In this document: piece by piece, positions 5,602 through 5,863 of the stretch | How positions within the stretch are numbered: the stretch's first letter is position 1 | How the letters are laid out: each line of letters opens with the position of its first letter | DNA from: an uncultured bacterium | GTDB taxonomy: Bacteria > Pseudomonadota > Gammaproteobacteria > Burkholderiales > Burkholderiaceae_E | Reading direction: 5' to 3' | NCBI GenBank assembly: GCA_903864485.1 | Contig: CAIPGD010000011.1 | Span: 1 to 5,863, forward strand | Length of the DNA: 5,863 nucleotides | Translations under genes and position numbers: made by a program | Notes under the pieces: generated by a model | The model's input: only the letters and a program-made list of their open reading frames with translations | What the model was told of the DNA's origin: nothing | Database searches by the model: none

Positions 5602-5863
5602 TCATTCATTGGGTTGCGCCGGCCCACGAGGCGGCTTGGGTCGGCGACCAATCACGATCGGCAGATCGACTTCGCGACCCTCGCGCACGAAACGCAGGTT
5701 CGCGGTTCGGCCTGGCTCGAGTTGTGAGATCAGGTTAAGCATCGACGGGGTGTCTTTGACCGCCCGGCCTTCGACGGCGATCAACACGTCGCCCGCCTTG
5801 ACACCCGCCTTATCGGCCGGGCCGCCGCGGACCAGTCCCGCGATGATTGCGCCCTCGCGCCGG
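5602..5863 (-). CDS. DegQ/HtrA-like periplasmic serine protease, C-terminal PDZ domain (gene cut by right window edge)
   Basis: The frame is open to the window edge and encodes 86 residues before a TGA at 5602-5604. They match a PDZ domain of the HtrA type: GAIIAGLVRGGPADKAGVKA, then GDVLIAVEGRAVKD, then a helix with MLNLISQLEPG, and a last strand pair reading ANLRFVREGREVDLPIVIG. A short Pro/Arg-rich tail ending in PAQPNE follows. The protease domain with its His-Asp-Ser triad must lie beyond the window, so protease function is inferred from this PDZ type and from the known neighbourhood of pet operons in betaproteobacteria, where a trypsin-like peptidase gene is common. Only one PDZ domain precedes the stop codon here; whether another lies upstream cannot be seen. 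DegS/AlgW-like anchored members are an alternative. The internal GTG at 5787 is a shadow start inside the domain. Confidence 0.85.
   Translation of the reverse strand, partial: RREGAIIAGLVRGGPADKAGVKAGDVLIAVEGRAVKDTPSMLNLISQLEPGRTANLRFVREGREVDLPIVIGRRPKPPRGPAQPNE

Noticed and set aside
5463..5609. Small frame starting ATGAATGAGG that overlaps the protease stop codon, 48 residues with a basic N terminus and a hydrophobic stretch
   Set aside because: The stop/start overlap looks like translational coupling, but there is no ribosome binding site, the hydrophobic stretch is too short for a clear membrane helix, and the frame covers the candidate petA promoter. Conservation data would be needed to revive it.

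Overview
The window reads as a compact, one-strand housekeeping block from a betaproteobacterium, most likely Burkholderiales-like. This rests on four things: the gene order petA-petB-petC-sspA-sspB; a cytochrome b of the beta/gamma type (PVWY in place of PEWY, and 14 rather than 13 residues between the helix-D haem histidines); the betaproteobacterial style of SspA; and a moderately high G+C content. The species cannot be named from this sequence. All eight genes lie on the minus strand, so transcription runs from high to low coordinates.

In transcription order: (1) the C-terminal PDZ domain of a DegQ/HtrA-like periplasmic serine protease, cut by the right window edge (5602-5863). (2) A 197-base leader with a candidate -10 box, a short hairpin and a 9-bp direct repeat. 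(3) petA, petB and petC (5404-2392), encoding the three catalytic subunits of the cytochrome bc1 complex, separated by 26 and 17 bases. (4) sspA (2344-1730) after a 47-base gap, then sspB, whose ribosome binding site overlaps the sspA stop codon. (5) tRNA-Thr(UGU), 36 bases after sspB. (6) A small DUF442/TIGR01244 rhodanese/phosphatase-like protein whose ATG lies 8 bases after the tRNA CCA. (7) The N-terminal part of a YflT-like general stress protein, cut by the left edge.

Functionally, the pet genes form one respiratory module: cytochrome b oxidises quinol, and the Rieske protein passes electrons to cytochrome c1 and on to soluble cytochrome c. SspA (an RNA-polymerase-associated GST-fold protein) and SspB (the ClpXP adaptor for ssrA-tagged proteins) follow as a coupled pair and are probably on the same transcript. 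The DUF442 and YflT-like genes suggest a stress or sulfur theme, but that is inference.

I see no mobile element, CRISPR array, integrase or defence system, and no clear undescribed multi-gene system. The most unusual items are the SspB linker of about 207 residues, which separates a normal adaptor domain from a retained ClpX-docking tail, and the very tight placement of tRNA-Thr directly before a coding start. No stretch longer than 300 bases lacks a gene.
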